Of a stretch of 64,000 bases of DNA, positions 22,431-33,876 are shown in pieces. The first letter of the stretch is position 1; each line of letters starts with the position of its first letter. The stretch covers positions 160,890,849 through 160,954,848 of the forward strand of contig NC_081413.1 of NCBI RefSeq assembly GCF_030272615.1, written 5' to 3'. The DNA is from Cryptomeria japonica (lineage: Eukaryota; Streptophyta; Pinopsida; Cupressales; Cupressaceae). The notes beneath the pieces were generated by a model, which made no database searches, was not told where the DNA came from, and saw nothing but the letters and a program-made list of their open reading frames with translations. Position numbers and translations under genes: made by a program.

Positions 22431-23264
22431 TCATAGTAGGAACATGACCAAACCATAGCTCATAAGGAGTTGTACTGATATCTCCTTTGATATGGACTCC
22501 ATTGAATGTTTAAACAAAAATTCCAATAGCTTCTCTCTAGTAGATCTTCTGAACATTTTCCTCAATCTACATAGTCCTTGCAGCATCCAAGATAGTTTTG
22601 TTCTTCCTTTCAACTACTCCATTCTACTGAGGGGTTATAGATGCAGATAATTGTCTTTTAATCCCATGGTTCTCACAGAATGAATTGAACTCACTGAAAC
22701 AAAATTCTCCACATCTATCAGATCTCAAACATTTTACCTTCAATCCAGACTTAGTCTCCACCTTAGCTTTGAATATCTTGAATTTGTCCAATGCTTCTGA
22801 TTCCTCCTTCAAAAAGACAACCCACATCATCCTGGAATAATCATCCATTAGTAGCATAAAATATCTACCAGCTTGCACAATTCTAACATTTATAGGTCCA
22901 CATGGTTAGTATGCACAAGATCTAGCAGTCCATCAGATGTATGTTTTCTCTTGAAATAAATCCTTGTTTTCTTACCCAACTAACATTCCTTACATACCAG
23001 ATTAGCAAGCTTAACAATCTTAGGAAGATATCTAACATCTTGTGTAGACCAGATCTTAATTATTGAGTCAAAATTTACGTGACACATTCTCCTATGCCAC
23101 AACCAAATTTCATGAATCCGAGCAATCAAACAAATTTTCTTACTGGCATTCAAATGAAAAATATTACCTTCAGTCTTAGTTCCAGATGCAATCTCTATAC
23201 CAAAGTCATTTAGGATCTTGCATTTTCCATCCTTGAATTTTAGATCATAACCTTTATCAACCAT
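22431..23264 (-). pseudogene. pol: COP2 integrase zinc finger and catalytic core
   Basis: The pre-integrase zinc-binding region reads WHRRMCHVNFDSIIKI then CKEC (about 22980-23080); the expected first His is present. The core shows the first catalytic Asp in LLMDDYSRMMWVVF (about 22850) and the second in LRSDRCGEF (about 22720). The third lies in NGVVERKN (about 22600) after a stop. The protein would insert element DNA into the genome. Stops and one frameshift make it inactive. Layout and spacing match Ty1/copia. Confidence 0.9.
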
Positions 23265-23396
23265 CTATCCCACACTCAAAAGATTATGCTTCAAACCTTC
23301 AATATACAAGACATCATCAGTGTTATGCTTACCATCAAAAGAAATAGAACCTCTCCCATGGATCACATAGGCTTTGTCATCTCCAAATATAACTAT
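23265..23396 (-). other. pol: COP2 linker between protease and integrase
   Basis: Decayed coding linker; the minus strand gives fragments such as DDVLYIEGLKHNLLSV, typical of the copia pre-integrase region. Confidence 0.6.
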
Positions 23397-23651
23397 TCAA
23401 CCATCATACCTTTCCATTCTCATAAATTTTCTTTTATCACTAATCATATGATGTGAACAACTATTATCAATCATCCATTCATCTTTCTCTTCAACTTTAG
23501 CAGCTAAAGCTTTTTTCTCAATAGTGCAGCTTGTGGAATCAATAGGTACAGGTCTATCTTCTTTAATGACAATAAATACAACTTCATCTCCTTCTGATTC
23601 TTCATTTGTAACTCCTTCATCAACAACATAATAACAGTTCTTCTGATTCAT
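23397..23651 (-). pseudogene. pol: COP2 aspartic protease
   Basis: The minus strand reads KDEWMIDNSCSHHMISDKRKF, the copia protease active-site block. The usual Asp-Ser-Gly is changed to Asp-Asn-Ser, so the catalytic loop has lost its Gly. Upstream is an acidic linker (NEESEGDEVVFIVIKE). It would have cut the Gag-Pol polyprotein. The gag zinc knuckle lies just upstream in the same element. Confidence 0.85.
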
Positions 23652-23689
23652 AAACTTCTGGTTAGGCTTGTAGGGCTCATCATACTTCT

Positions 23690-24300
23690 CATGATTTTAA
23701 TATATATCATTCCTATCATGCTTATCAAACTTATCATGCCTGTCATACTTAGTCATTTCTCTTCAGGCATCTAAAAGAAAAATGATCTCTTATTGCAAGA
23801 GAAACATTTCAAAGATAACTTTCCATCATACTTATGGCTCCTTTAGGAAATCTTTGGGCAATCAATGATTCAAGCTCATCTATCTCTCTTTATTTCTCTT
23901 CATCTCTCTCCTCTCTCTTTCATATCTAGATATTCTGAACTCATTAGGATCATACTTTGGCTTACCAGATACAGATGCATATTCTCTAAATATTGTCTCA
24001 GACTTTCCATATGATTCTCCAAATTCTCTTAGCTCAAATGCAACAATCTTTCGAACCAGCATATCTCTTGTCACTGTAGTCACACTCTGGATCTCATCAA
24101 TAGCAGCAACCTTATGTTTATAAGGAGACAAATATCTCAGTACTTTAGCAATAATTTGAGCTTCCTCAATGGTTCCGCCAGCACATCTGATACCTAGGAC
24201 AAGATCATTCACCTTAGGCATGAAAGAGTGTATGTTCTCATCAACTCCCATCTTCAATGCCTCATATTTTCCTGGATATCTTGATGCATTATGATATTGT
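23690..24300 (-). pseudogene. gag: COP2 gag, truncated at its N-terminus
   Basis: The minus strand gives KYEALKMGVDENIHSFM, VNDLVLGIRCAGGTIEEAQI, AKVLRYLSPYKHKVAAIDE and VRKIVAFELREF, matching the copia gag of COP1 (GKFDDMHMAEGDNI, KMVSKVLRTLL). A decayed zinc knuckle CFSCNKR lies near 23800. The first part of gag and the 5' LTR are missing. Sequence upstream of about 24300 belongs to SV3. Confidence 0.8.
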
Positions 24301-24669
24301 GAAGTTATTTTATGATCAAAATGGTAGATTTTGTGTGATATGAGAACCGATAGTATATTGAATGGTGTTTTAGGTTTTGTTTGTTTATACAATCAGGAAT
24401 AACATTTGATGCGATAGGTATTGAGCAAATAAAAGGACTTTTTGAATTCCATTTCTCACTTTGCACACTTGAGAGCACTCAGAGAGCAAAAAGAGAAGTG
24501 AAGAGCTTGTGTGAGTAGCATTTGATTAGTTTAATAGAAAATTTAGAGTGATCTATGATCGGTAATCGGTGAAAGTGCATTCTTAGTATTGAAACCCTAG
24601 TTGTGGAAGCATTGAAAGGTATTTATCTAATAAATCCTGATATCTATTTCAGAGTATGAGTTTTTGAAG
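24301..24669 (+). promoter_or_regulatory. SV3 leader upstream of aORF
   Basis: Non-coding. It holds a TATA-like AAATAAAAGG (24427-24436), GAATTCCATTTCTCACT about 15 bp on, GAAACCCTAG (near 24590) and AGGTATTT (24617-24624). SV2 has TATA-like, CATTTTCACT, AAACCCTAA and AGGTATTT words in the same order before its aORF. No gag and no 5' LTR of SV3 were found, so the element is 5'-truncated near 24300. Confidence 0.35.
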
Positions 24670-26329
24670 ATGGATGCACCATATTTGGTAGATGTTATAG
24701 TCAGGCCTCATCCAGAGTTTAAGAGGCAGCCTTTTAAATCCATTGAAACCGATCTCATCAGAGCCCTATCCGGAGTCCCATATGGATTTTTGCATGTAGA
24801 AGACATTAGATCATACATTCACTATAACTTGGAAGATCTTTGATTTTTTTTATTCGATCAGTATAGATTGTTGTGTGATAATAATGGATTGGTGAAGGAA
24901 TAGTTTGAGTGTTACCATTAAAGGTTTTCACCATGCACTAAAATCTATTGATTATTTTGAATATGATCATGTGAGATATGTTTTGAGTCGTGTACATGAC
25001 CATTTTATGGGGCTTGATCGACCACATAAGATCACCAAAGAAGAAATTCATGTAGTAAATGGATTATGTTCCACTGATGAAGTTCCAGTACTGAGATCAA
25101 TTCCTAGGAATAATGTTGTTGAGCTGACCAAGTCACGATGGGATGGAAGGGCTATGACTATTAATGAGATTGATGATTCCACAGTAAAATTTGCTTCAAT
25201 GATCATAGGATTCCAAGTATATCACTCTAGCAGGATGAACAACATCCATGTTGCAACCATCCATATTGCTTATTGGATGATCAAAGAAAATGTTGATTAT
25301 GATTTGTCTGAGGCATTGAGAAGTCAGTTGGTGCTCAATCTTGAATTCATCCAGAAAGACAAAAGACTGAAGTTTAAATTTGGACAATTAATTGTTGGAT
25401 TGTTCTTCTATTTTCAAAATTTCTTTCCTTGTATCAGTGATGTTTAGTGGTCTAAGGACACACTGACACTGTTACAAATGAAGAACAACATCAAGATGTT
25501 GGGTAACAATTTTGGTAAGATTTCTTAGGGTTATTTCAAATATTTTTAGAAAAAGATGCATGCAAAAGAAAGGATACTAGCATAGGTTGTCAGTAGATAT
25601 GAGGATACCATCTATTTTTTGGTTGGCATAGACACATGTCAGATGGAGGTAGTTGATCCCAGGACAACTTGGGTGATGCCTATGGGCTACAAAGTTGAAG
25701 AAGATCTTTTGATTGCTTATTCTGAACACTTGCTAGCACAACCGATAGATACTATTGTTGAGAAGTTTGGAACCTATAAGAAGAAATCTATTGAGATGCA
25801 TTATGAGCTTTCCAGACCAATAATTTCTAAGAAAGTGAGAAATGAAGTTGAGAAGTTTGCTGAGAAACAATGATTTACTAAGGAGGAAATAGCAGAGGCT
25901 AGAGAAAAGTTTGAAGCTAAACAAGCAAGAGCATCTAGTGCCCCAACCGGTACCAACATCGGTATGAAGACAAGAAGTGTTGAGGTTAAGAAGGAGAAAC
26001 CTTCCAAGATACAATTCAAGAGAAAAGGTAAAGTCATTGAGCCCCCTGCACCTAAAGCACCAATAACTACAGGGCAGAGGAAAAAGGAGAAAGAAAATAA
26101 ACCGACAACTGATGATGAAGAAGAAACTAAATTTGAAGGTGAGAAGAAAGCTCTGAGAGCTAGTGGAAAAAAGTCAAAGGTTGTAGGAGCATATACTATC
26201 AAATCCATCAAGAAACTGCTAACTAAACCTACACCTTTTGAAAACATGTTAATGCATATTAAGGAATATGGTATTCTTAAGGGTTTGGATAAATTTTATG
26301 ATAAGTTTAGTGAGGATGAACCAAGGTAG
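24670..26329 (+). pseudogene. SV3 aORF, N-terminal half
   Basis: The likely start is ATG 24670 (MDAPYLVDVIV), leading to FLHVEDIRSYIHYNLEDL and then a stop and frameshift near 24840. The main frame holds 24905-25447, 25619-25873 and 25964-26329 in phase. Blocks seen: VLSRVHDHFMGLDRPHKITK, IHVVNG, VKFASMIIGF, YDLSEALRSQLVLNL, LIVGLFFYFQNFFP, MEVVDPRTTWVMPMGYKV, FGTYKKKSIEM, then a basic region (KPSKIQFKRKGK) and KEYGILKGL. The same order occurs in SV1 and SV2. No known domain is recognised. In-frame stops at 25445 and 25871 show decay. Confidence 0.75.
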
Positions 26330-26337
26330 ATAGAGGA

Positions 26338-27945
26338 TGTAGCTATTTTATGATGAATAAATATAGTAAAGCCCTAATTGAATTGCAAGGGAAGATTTTA
26401 AATTCTTTGTATGATAAGCTTGATGCTAGATGACAGGCAGCCATAAAAAAAGATAGAGAATTTATTGAATTTATTCTTAAAAACTTGCAAACTGAAGCCA
26501 CAAAGGAGATAGATGAAATTCTTGCAAAGGATAAATCATCTTTTAGATCTAAGAAAAGGTTGATAAGACTATTAATTGGTGAGACCCAATTAGTTCATAT
26601 GGAAACTGAGTAGATATTGAAGAAGTTACTGGGTTTCATACCTGACGAGGAAGAAGAGCAACCAGAGAAGCTTTAGGCAAAATATCTCCCAGATGATGTA
26701 CATATTTATGATTTTTCACCTAATGAGATTGTTATGGGAAATAAATTGATAGATGAAGAATAAAAGACAGAACTGGTAAATGTACAAATAGAAATAGTTA
26801 TAATTCCATATGATGATACAAAAATTGATACAACCGGTACTGAGGGAGAAAAGAAGGAACAAACTAAAAATGTACAGGATGAAGATGTCCAGATGACCGA
26901 ACAATAGGAACATGAACCAAAGAGAGGAGAATAAAAGTAGACTGAGCAAGAACCACCAGTAATCACTCAAACAATTGATACACAAACACTACCGGTAATG
27001 GACAAGGAGAAGACAAAAGAGAAGAAAGAAGAGGAAGAATTGAAACCAGAACCTAAAGTGACACCCCTATCATTTACCTCTAAGAATAAAATTTATGATG
27101 ATGAGGATGATGATGCATTAAATATACAAGGACCCATCAATATGGATGCATTAAGTTCTACAGAACTAATGGAGATTGCAACTGCCATGCAATCTACAAC
27201 TAACAAGAAAAGAATGAAGGAACGACAAAAGGAATCTCAAGCTATACAATGTGCAGTTCAGATTTTGTCTAGTCTATTACTAGAGACAGACACTAATAGA
27301 ATGTCTACACCGATTGCTAAGTTAGGTCAATTGGTTGCTAATGTTGGTGAACGGATGAAAAGTTTTGAAGATGCAACATATTTGAATGTAGAAAAGGAAT
27401 TTAAAAAGAAGAGAATAGAGCAGTTGATGAATGATATTTATAAAGAGAAAGTTGATCTGACGGTTAATAAAGATCATATTAAAGATGCAATTGCAACCGG
27501 AGGTAAAATCCTGTCCACTGTTACAAAGTTTTCATTGGTTTGTGATGATCTAATGAAAAGGAAACAGGAAGCTAAAAAGGAACTCAAAGTTCTAAGTGAA
27601 TCATTTAGCCCCCTAAATGATTCTACTATAACTTATGGTAGATCGGTTGTTGAACTTCAACATAAGCTAAAATCTTATGAGAATGAATAGGTCAAAAGGA
27701 CTAAGTCACTCCAGGAGTTATAAACACTTTTGATCCCTAAGGTTGAAATGTTGCAGAGAGGCTACAAGGAAACTGAAGCTATTCTAGCTACATCTGAGAT
27801 GAGTACAATTGATTCCATGGAGAAGTTGTCTTGCCAGATGAGAATACATGTTGAGATAACCGAGACTCTTTTGGAAACTTGGCACAATGATTTGAAGTAG
27901 TTAAAGTCTCATTTTGGAGATGCATTTTGTAAGATGGCATTGTGA
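26338..27945 (+). pseudogene. SV3 aORF, C-terminal half (helical)
   Basis: It is shifted by one frame relative to the N-terminal half. It starts NKYSKALIELQGKILNSLYD and passes KKDREFIEFILKNL, an acidic low-complexity region (26700-27060), SSTELMEIATAMQ (about 27150) and a long charged helical region (27300-27690, best preserved). It ends at TGA 27945. The acidic stretch and Lys/Glu-rich heptads suggest coiled coil. About seven stops lie in the frame, mostly before 26998. The collinear parts in SV1 are 9519-8083. Confidence 0.7.
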
Positions 27946-28040
27946 AACATTTTGAACTTTTATATCTATATATGGTAATGAAAATTTTGATGTATATTGC
28001 ATTTATCTTTCATATATTTTCTTACATTTGCCATTGTTGT

Positions 28041-28217
28041 CAAAGGGGAAGTAGTAGTATGAGGTAAATTTTTGAATTGTAATGGGAAGTAGTAGATAAG
28101 TCTTATGTTGTAATTGCTAAGGGGGAGTATGTGTCAAGAGTTGAGTCAATTTTTGTATTGCACACTTAGACAAAAAATTTCCTAAGTTTTTCCACCAATG
28201 CCAAAGGGGGAGATAGT
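28041..28217 (+). promoter_or_regulatory. SV3 polypurine tracts (three)
   Basis: CAAAGGGGAAGTAG (28041), CTAAGGGGGAGTA (28117) and CCAAAGGGGGAGATAG (28201-28216) precede the LTR. The last is adjacent to it and is the likely plus-strand primer. Repeated tracts of this type are a known Sirevirus trait. Confidence 0.75.
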
Positions 28218-28957
28218 TGTCTTCATGATGATGTTTTGATGTAATAAGTTGAATGATGACTTGTTTTAAGTTCTCATTGATGGAAACTATGTTTTGATAG
28301 TCATCTAAATCTTTTAGGCCAACCGGTAAAGCATAACTGGTAGAGGAGACAGTTTATCAGTGAATCAACAAATAGGACTTCAATCGGTAAATAGGAACAA
28401 AGTTGTATTCAAATCAACTAGTATGAGCGATCAATGAAGAGTTAGGTGATGCAGTTTGGCAAGAGTGTTGGAGATTGTATCAGGTAGCTATGTTTCATAC
28501 CACAATGATAGATTCAACAGGATGAGTGAGTTATGATGTACAAAGCAGTCAATCATGAAGAACAACTAACCGGTAGAATAAAGTCACTAAGATCGGTAAA
28601 TTGATACACATAATATTTTATTTTTGGCTTGTTATGTTGGTGGCCAACATAAGTAAATTGTGTAGTGCAAGATTGTCTAGATTCAGTGAACCTAGGAAAT
28701 TTTTCCAAGGTTAGTAGCGAACTAAGTTGATGCTTATAAAAAGTGTGATGAATTATGAGATGTTGTATGAGATCGTGAGCGAATATTGAGAGTTTGATTG
28801 TGTGGTAATTTGAGAAGATTTGTATTGTGTGTTGTTGATGTATTGACTAGAAGCGAAGTAGATCTTAGCAAGCACAAAGGTGCTACATGCATATCATTTT
28901 ATTGTTGTTTTCCTAACAGTTGCAATAGTCAAATCCCCTAACTGAGTAGGTCCTAAC
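28218..28957 (+). repeat. SV3 3' LTR, first part (interrupted by COP1)
   Basis: It starts TGTCTTCATGATG after the polypurine tract. U3 carries several ACCGGTA-like words; a TATA box (CTTATAAAAAG) lies near 28732. It stops at 28957 where COP1 is inserted, and resumes at 63541. Confidence 0.7.
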
Positions 28958-30348
28958 TAATGTTATGATGAATCAATAAGGATCCAGACAACTACTGAAA
29001 GGGGGGGGGTGACTCAGTAGATGGAAAACTAATTTAACTTTCACCAAACTCAAAATAAAATCCACAAGTCAATCTCTAAACTAACTGGTTCAAACACCAA
29101 ACTTCAAGCTGCAATAGCACTGACAAGTATACCTGTTGACTGTCATATCAAAATAATAGTATAACGGATGTGAAACTCCCAAACCATTTAACCAAAACAT
29201 CAAAATACTTTACTGACAATAGTAAAAGAACATTTCAAATTACTGTTGATTATCTTAACATAACTAAGTGGATTTAACAGTCAAGCAAATTAACCATATC
29301 AAACATAACCACAAAAACCATTCACCACTTGACACAATGATTTTTGACGTGGAAACCCAAAAGGGAAAAACCACAATGGTGATAAATACCCACAAGTATT
29401 CTGAACTCTTCTGAAGTTTGCCCTGTTAGGATCCAAGCCTATTAAAGCTTTACAAAATGTCTTGTTAGGAACAGATCCTGTTAGGGACCACCCGGTTAAG
29501 GGATTGACTATAATTCCCTATTAGAAGCAATACTCTATTAGGAGTAACCTCAGTAGAGGATTTTAAATCCAAGATAATGGATTACCTGGTTAGAGGATTT
29601 AGAAAACACTAAACATGTTAAATCTTACCTGATTAAGGGATTTGACTATTTTTATTGTTAGAGAACAACGGGGGTTTGTTGATATGGTAATTAGCACTAC
29701 TCTACTTGATCAAATCCTTTTCATTCTCCTATCTACCTTCACACATACTGTAGATACTCCTTCTTGTTCGGCAACCAATCACACTAACACTTAACCAAAA
29801 TTTTCAACACTACAACAAAACAACTCATCGACCTTATAAGCAAAACAATAGGTCAGTAACACATCTCAAACCTAAGATTTCATAGAGATTACAAACAAAT
29901 CGGTTCAAGGATGACCATTAGATTACATAGAAATCATTGCACACTGTTCAAGACAACCTCGACTACTCCTTGATCCTTGCTTTATCGAATCCTGTAACTC
30001 ATGCAGTTTCCTCTTCATGTAATGTATTCGCTTATTCCCAAGATAAAACCATTATCTCTATGCGCCAAAAACCACTTGAAACTCATCACATAAAACATGC
30101 ATATGTGGCATAATCATTACCATTAACCATTTCATCATAAATCAATACAACCAATTCACCAAGCTCCATTGGTTAGGGTTTGGCACATCAACAGGTAGGG
30201 TTATTCATTGATCTCACTACTTCTAAACTAATATCGGTTTCCTTTACTTTCTCAAAAACCAGTTGCAAAACAACATCATTACCAGTTACAATTGACCTCA
30301 ATGACAACACAATAGTTCAGTAATCCAATCTTCAATCAAATACCAACA
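28958..30348 (-). repeat. COP1 3' LTR
   Basis: It pairs with 62151-63540. From about 29420 to 29640 it contains some eight copies of a word like CCTGTTAGGGA or CCTGGTTAGAGG in one orientation. The G-run plus TGACTCAGTAGATGG near 28995 is the conserved LTR tail. Confidence 0.9.
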
Positions 30349-30732
30349 ATCTCCCCCTTTGGCATTGATGGAAATACAAATATCAATACCCTTTGATTGT
30401 GATGGCTGAGAGTAACGCACATACATAGGTATAGAAATCCTGGTTTACATTTTACCATGTACTCTCCTTCAACCGAGTCTCCATGTCTTTAGCTGGTAAC
30501 TAGCTATTGTTCTTCTCTCTATCAACCATACAATTCTTCTCCATAATCATATAGTTCTTCTCCCCCTTTGACAACAATGCCAAAGTGAAAGTAAAACATG
30601 CAGTGTCATACTTCACTATTCTGCATCAATGATCTGCAACTTGATGCTCTCCCTATGGAATAACTCCACTCTACACTAATCTTGCTTCAAGATTCTTCAA
30701 TTAGTTCCAGGACTGATGTCTTCCACATCTTC
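30349..30732 (-). promoter_or_regulatory. COP1 3' non-coding region with two polypurine tracts
   Basis: On the minus strand CCAAAGGGGGAGAT lies directly against the LTR (30349-30363) and TCAAAGGGGGAGA lies at about 30559-30571, both following CATTG or CAATG words. Between them is about 190 bp of AT-rich non-coding sequence. Confidence 0.75.
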
Positions 30733-31738
30733 TCAATTGACCTCATGTAGGGGCACAACCCCTAACTGACTTCTAAGATACGCAAAAGAAGACTTAGGAA
30801 GAGGTTTAGTAAAGATATATGCTAGCTACTTCTTAGTAGATACATGCTCAAATACTCCACTTTCTCCCTCAAGAAAAGATATTTCAGCTCAATATTCTTG
30901 ATTCTAGCATGCAACAACGAGTTCTTTGAAATATTTATTGCACTGGTGTTATCGTATAAAATATTTACCGGCTCTATGATCTTCAACTTGAATCCTTCCA
31001 GAATGTGTTTCATCTAGATTGCTTGGGTACAATTCATATACGCTATAACAGATTCAACTTCAGCAGTGAACTGTGATATACAACTCTTCTTTTTTCTGCT
31101 CCAAGATACAAGTCTTCTTCCAAGAAAGAATGCACCACCGATTGTGCTCTTCCTATCATCAACATTTCCTTCCCAGTTTGCATCTGTATAAACCTTCAAA
31201 TCAAAGTTATCTGCATATGGATACCATAATCCATAATCAATAGTACCTTTCAAATATCTGAATATCCTTTTAGTTGTAATCATGTGTGTCTCCTTTGGGT
31301 TCTTTTGAAATCTGAAAACTAATCCAACTACATGAGCAATATCTGGTCTGCTATGAACAATATAATGCAGTTTCCCTATCATTGATCTATACTCTTTTTC
31401 ATCAATGAATGGGACATCATAAACCTATATAGTTTACAACCTGTAACCATTGGTGTCCCAACTGGTTTATAGTCTCACATTCCAAATGTCTTCAATACTT
31501 CTTTCTCATGTTTGGATTGTGTGATAAAGATACCACTCTTCATCTGTTGAATTTACAAACCTATGAATAATTTTATCTCTCCTACCAGAGACATTTCAAA
31601 TTAACTTTTCATCTCATTTGCAAAGTCATCACTCATGTCGTCATTGCCTCCAAAAATGATATCATCCAAAAACACTTCACTAAACAATATCTTATCTCCT
31701 TCAGTCTTGAGATATATATTGTTGTCTTCAGTGGTGTT
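30733..31738 (-). pseudogene. pol: COP1 reverse transcriptase end and RNase H
   Basis: From SDNTTEDNNIYLKTEGDK (31735) the frame shows the catalytic box as FLDDIIFGGND (Leu-Asp-Asp where Val-Asp-Asp is usual). Copia-specific GTPMVTGCKL follows, then the RNase H part: KLHYIVHSRPDIAHVV, YTDANWEGNVDDRKST, FTAEVESV, YDNTSAIN and the C-terminal IFTKPLPKSSFAYLRSQLGV ending at TGA 30733. RNase H removes the RNA strand during DNA synthesis; its acidic residues (DANW, AEVE, DN) are still visible. Stops include one at 31014-31016 in place of Trp. The N-terminal half continues at 38389 beyond X1. Confidence 0.9.
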
Positions 31739-32112
31739 ATCACTGTTTAAAAATGGGTATTCTTTTCCCATAATTGGCTAGGTTTATGAAGTTTTTGAGT
31801 CAGGTATGCCCTTGTTGCTTCAAGACTATTTTAAGTCCAAACTGGTTTAAGGTTTAGGTTTTAACCGCTTTAATGTTTGATAAAAAACACTTTGGCTTCT
31901 AATTTTGCATTACTTTATTCACTTAAGTGATGGGTCCCTTAGTCATACGAGTGTCCCCCCATTGTCATTTGCCTAGGCGGTCATTAAATACTTGTAAAAT
32001 TTTACGTCTATCTCATATGCCTTTTCCTAATGTTAGTTGGGCCCCGTAAGTATCGCGCAACTCTCAGATAAATCTACGACTTTCATTTTTTCATTGGGCA
32101 GAGTTACTAGTG

Positions 32113-33560
32113 TGTTAGCCTCTGCGAAATAGCGAAAGGCATAAGTGGGCCTAACCGGGTGCACTGGCAACCAGCTTTACAAGACTCCATCTCATTTTGA
32201 ATCCAACAGCTCGCATTGATTTGCAGTCGAAATAAGCATGAAAGTTACGTGTCGCGACGTAGCGAAAAGGTTTGGCTGGACCCAGCAGTGAGGACTTCTC
32301 CCTAGGCTAAAAGGCGATCAAGTTTGAAAGAGATCAACGGCCTGCGTAGATTCACGGTTGGGAGATGCTCACAGTTTATTAATCACGAAGTAGCGAAAAG
32401 GTGGTGGGTCCCACTAAAGGTGGCAGTGAAGATGGTAGGTCCAGCTGGTGATGACAGTGCAGTGACGAGGTGCTCAGTTGGTGGTTCGCAGTAGGCCCAG
32501 GCAAGGTTGTCATAAAAGGAATAAACAATGAGCAGGTTCTTGAGATTTGACGACTCGCGTGGATTTGCGAAGGTAAGATGCTAGTGAATTAAAGCCTGTG
32601 AAATGGTGAAAAGGCTGGTGGGCCCAAAGGATAGGCTAGGCACGAAGTTAAAAGATGATCAACTCTATTTTGATCCAATGGTTCTCGTGGTTTTGTGGCC
32701 GCAAGATGAACAAAGATTAATGTTCACAAAGTGGTGAAAGACAGGTGGAAATCACATGAAGGCATGATGTGGCATGACAGCTGGTGCATTTTGTAGGGTT
32801 TGATAGTGATGTGTCGAATGCCACGTGGTTTTGAAGGGTAGTTGAGGGCCCGCCTAGGCATAACCGGCAGTTATGTGGGAATAGTGAAGTAAGACACGTG
32901 GCTGACTCAAAACTAAACCTGAAGGAGCTTCCAAAGCTAATGGGCGACTACCATGTGGCATTTGTTAACCGGAGAACAAGTAGGGTAAGTGATTTTTGAA
33001 TAAAGGGCCCATTTAAAAGGTTCAAAGCTTGTTAAAAGGTATCCATCTTGAGATCGATCCAATGGTTTTCATTGTTTTGTGGCCCAAAGGTGCCCATAGC
33101 TTAACCTCTGTGAAATGGAGAAAACTTCTAGCTGTCAAGATGAAGCACGGTTAATTAGTGAGGTTGACAGTCCTAGTTATAGTTAAAGATCGGGTGATTT
33201 GAGCTCTATCTAATGGTTCACGCGACTTCGTGAAAGAAAAGTGTTCAAGGGTTAAAGCCCGCGAAGTGACAAAAATGAGGTAGGGCCTGACACTAATGTA
33301 GTAAGATCAAGTGGAGATAAAGACCGATCAAGTTCCATCCAATCGAATGGATAGCGCAGCTTTGCTGGGTTAAAGTACACATTGGCTACCATCTATGAAA
33401 TAGCGAAAGGATTTCTAGCCCGTTGCCGGATGAGGAAAGGTAAAAGTGTAAAGGCAGTGCAAGTTTTATTTGATCTAGTGGTTGGCGTGACTTTGCTAGA
33501 TGAACATGCAAGGGTGTTATGCTCTGCGAAATGGCAAAAGAGCGAAAAGAAAGTACACAG
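32113..33560 (+). repeat. X1 leader: degenerate tandem repeat, period about 130 bp
   Basis: A word like CTCTGCGAAATGGCGAAAAGG recurs near 32121, 32255, 32385, 32597, 32725, 33107, 33259, 33393 and 33523; five of the eight intervals are 128-134 bp. Each unit also has an upstream part resembling GATCCAATGGTTCGCGTGG followed by TTTGCGG. A weak copy may lie near 32873. The array is non-coding, richer in GC and CG than its surroundings, and ends before the ORF. Confidence 0.75.
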
Positions 33561-33876
33561 ACATGTTATGACCTATTGGTGCCAAATTTTTGAATTCTTC
33601 CATGAATTCAATTCTGAAGGGACGACTGAAGCATGCAGTATCAATGTTGTAGTTAAGAGCCCGATTACCATATATGATCTCACATCAATTGAATATAGGA
33701 ATCATTTCAAAGAGTTGTTGTGAAAAGGTGGGTGTAGAGCAGATTTCTTCAAGCCAAGAACAAGTTTTCTTGTATTTTTGCTTAGCAATTACTTGACAGT
33801 TTGTTTGAATTGGGGTTTTGTTTTGTTATAGAATTGTTGCGATTAGTAATTAAGTTACTTGCATAGTATTATTGAG
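33561..33876 (+). other. X1 leader between repeat array and ORF
   Basis: AT-rich with T/G-rich runs near 33760-33840; no motif recognised apart from its position directly before the proposed start codon. Confidence 0.3.

Noticed and set aside
32113-33560. X1 leader array as a CRISPR array
   Set aside because: Units are long, strongly diverged, not separated by uniform unique spacers, and lie in a plant retroelement; no cas-like gene is present.
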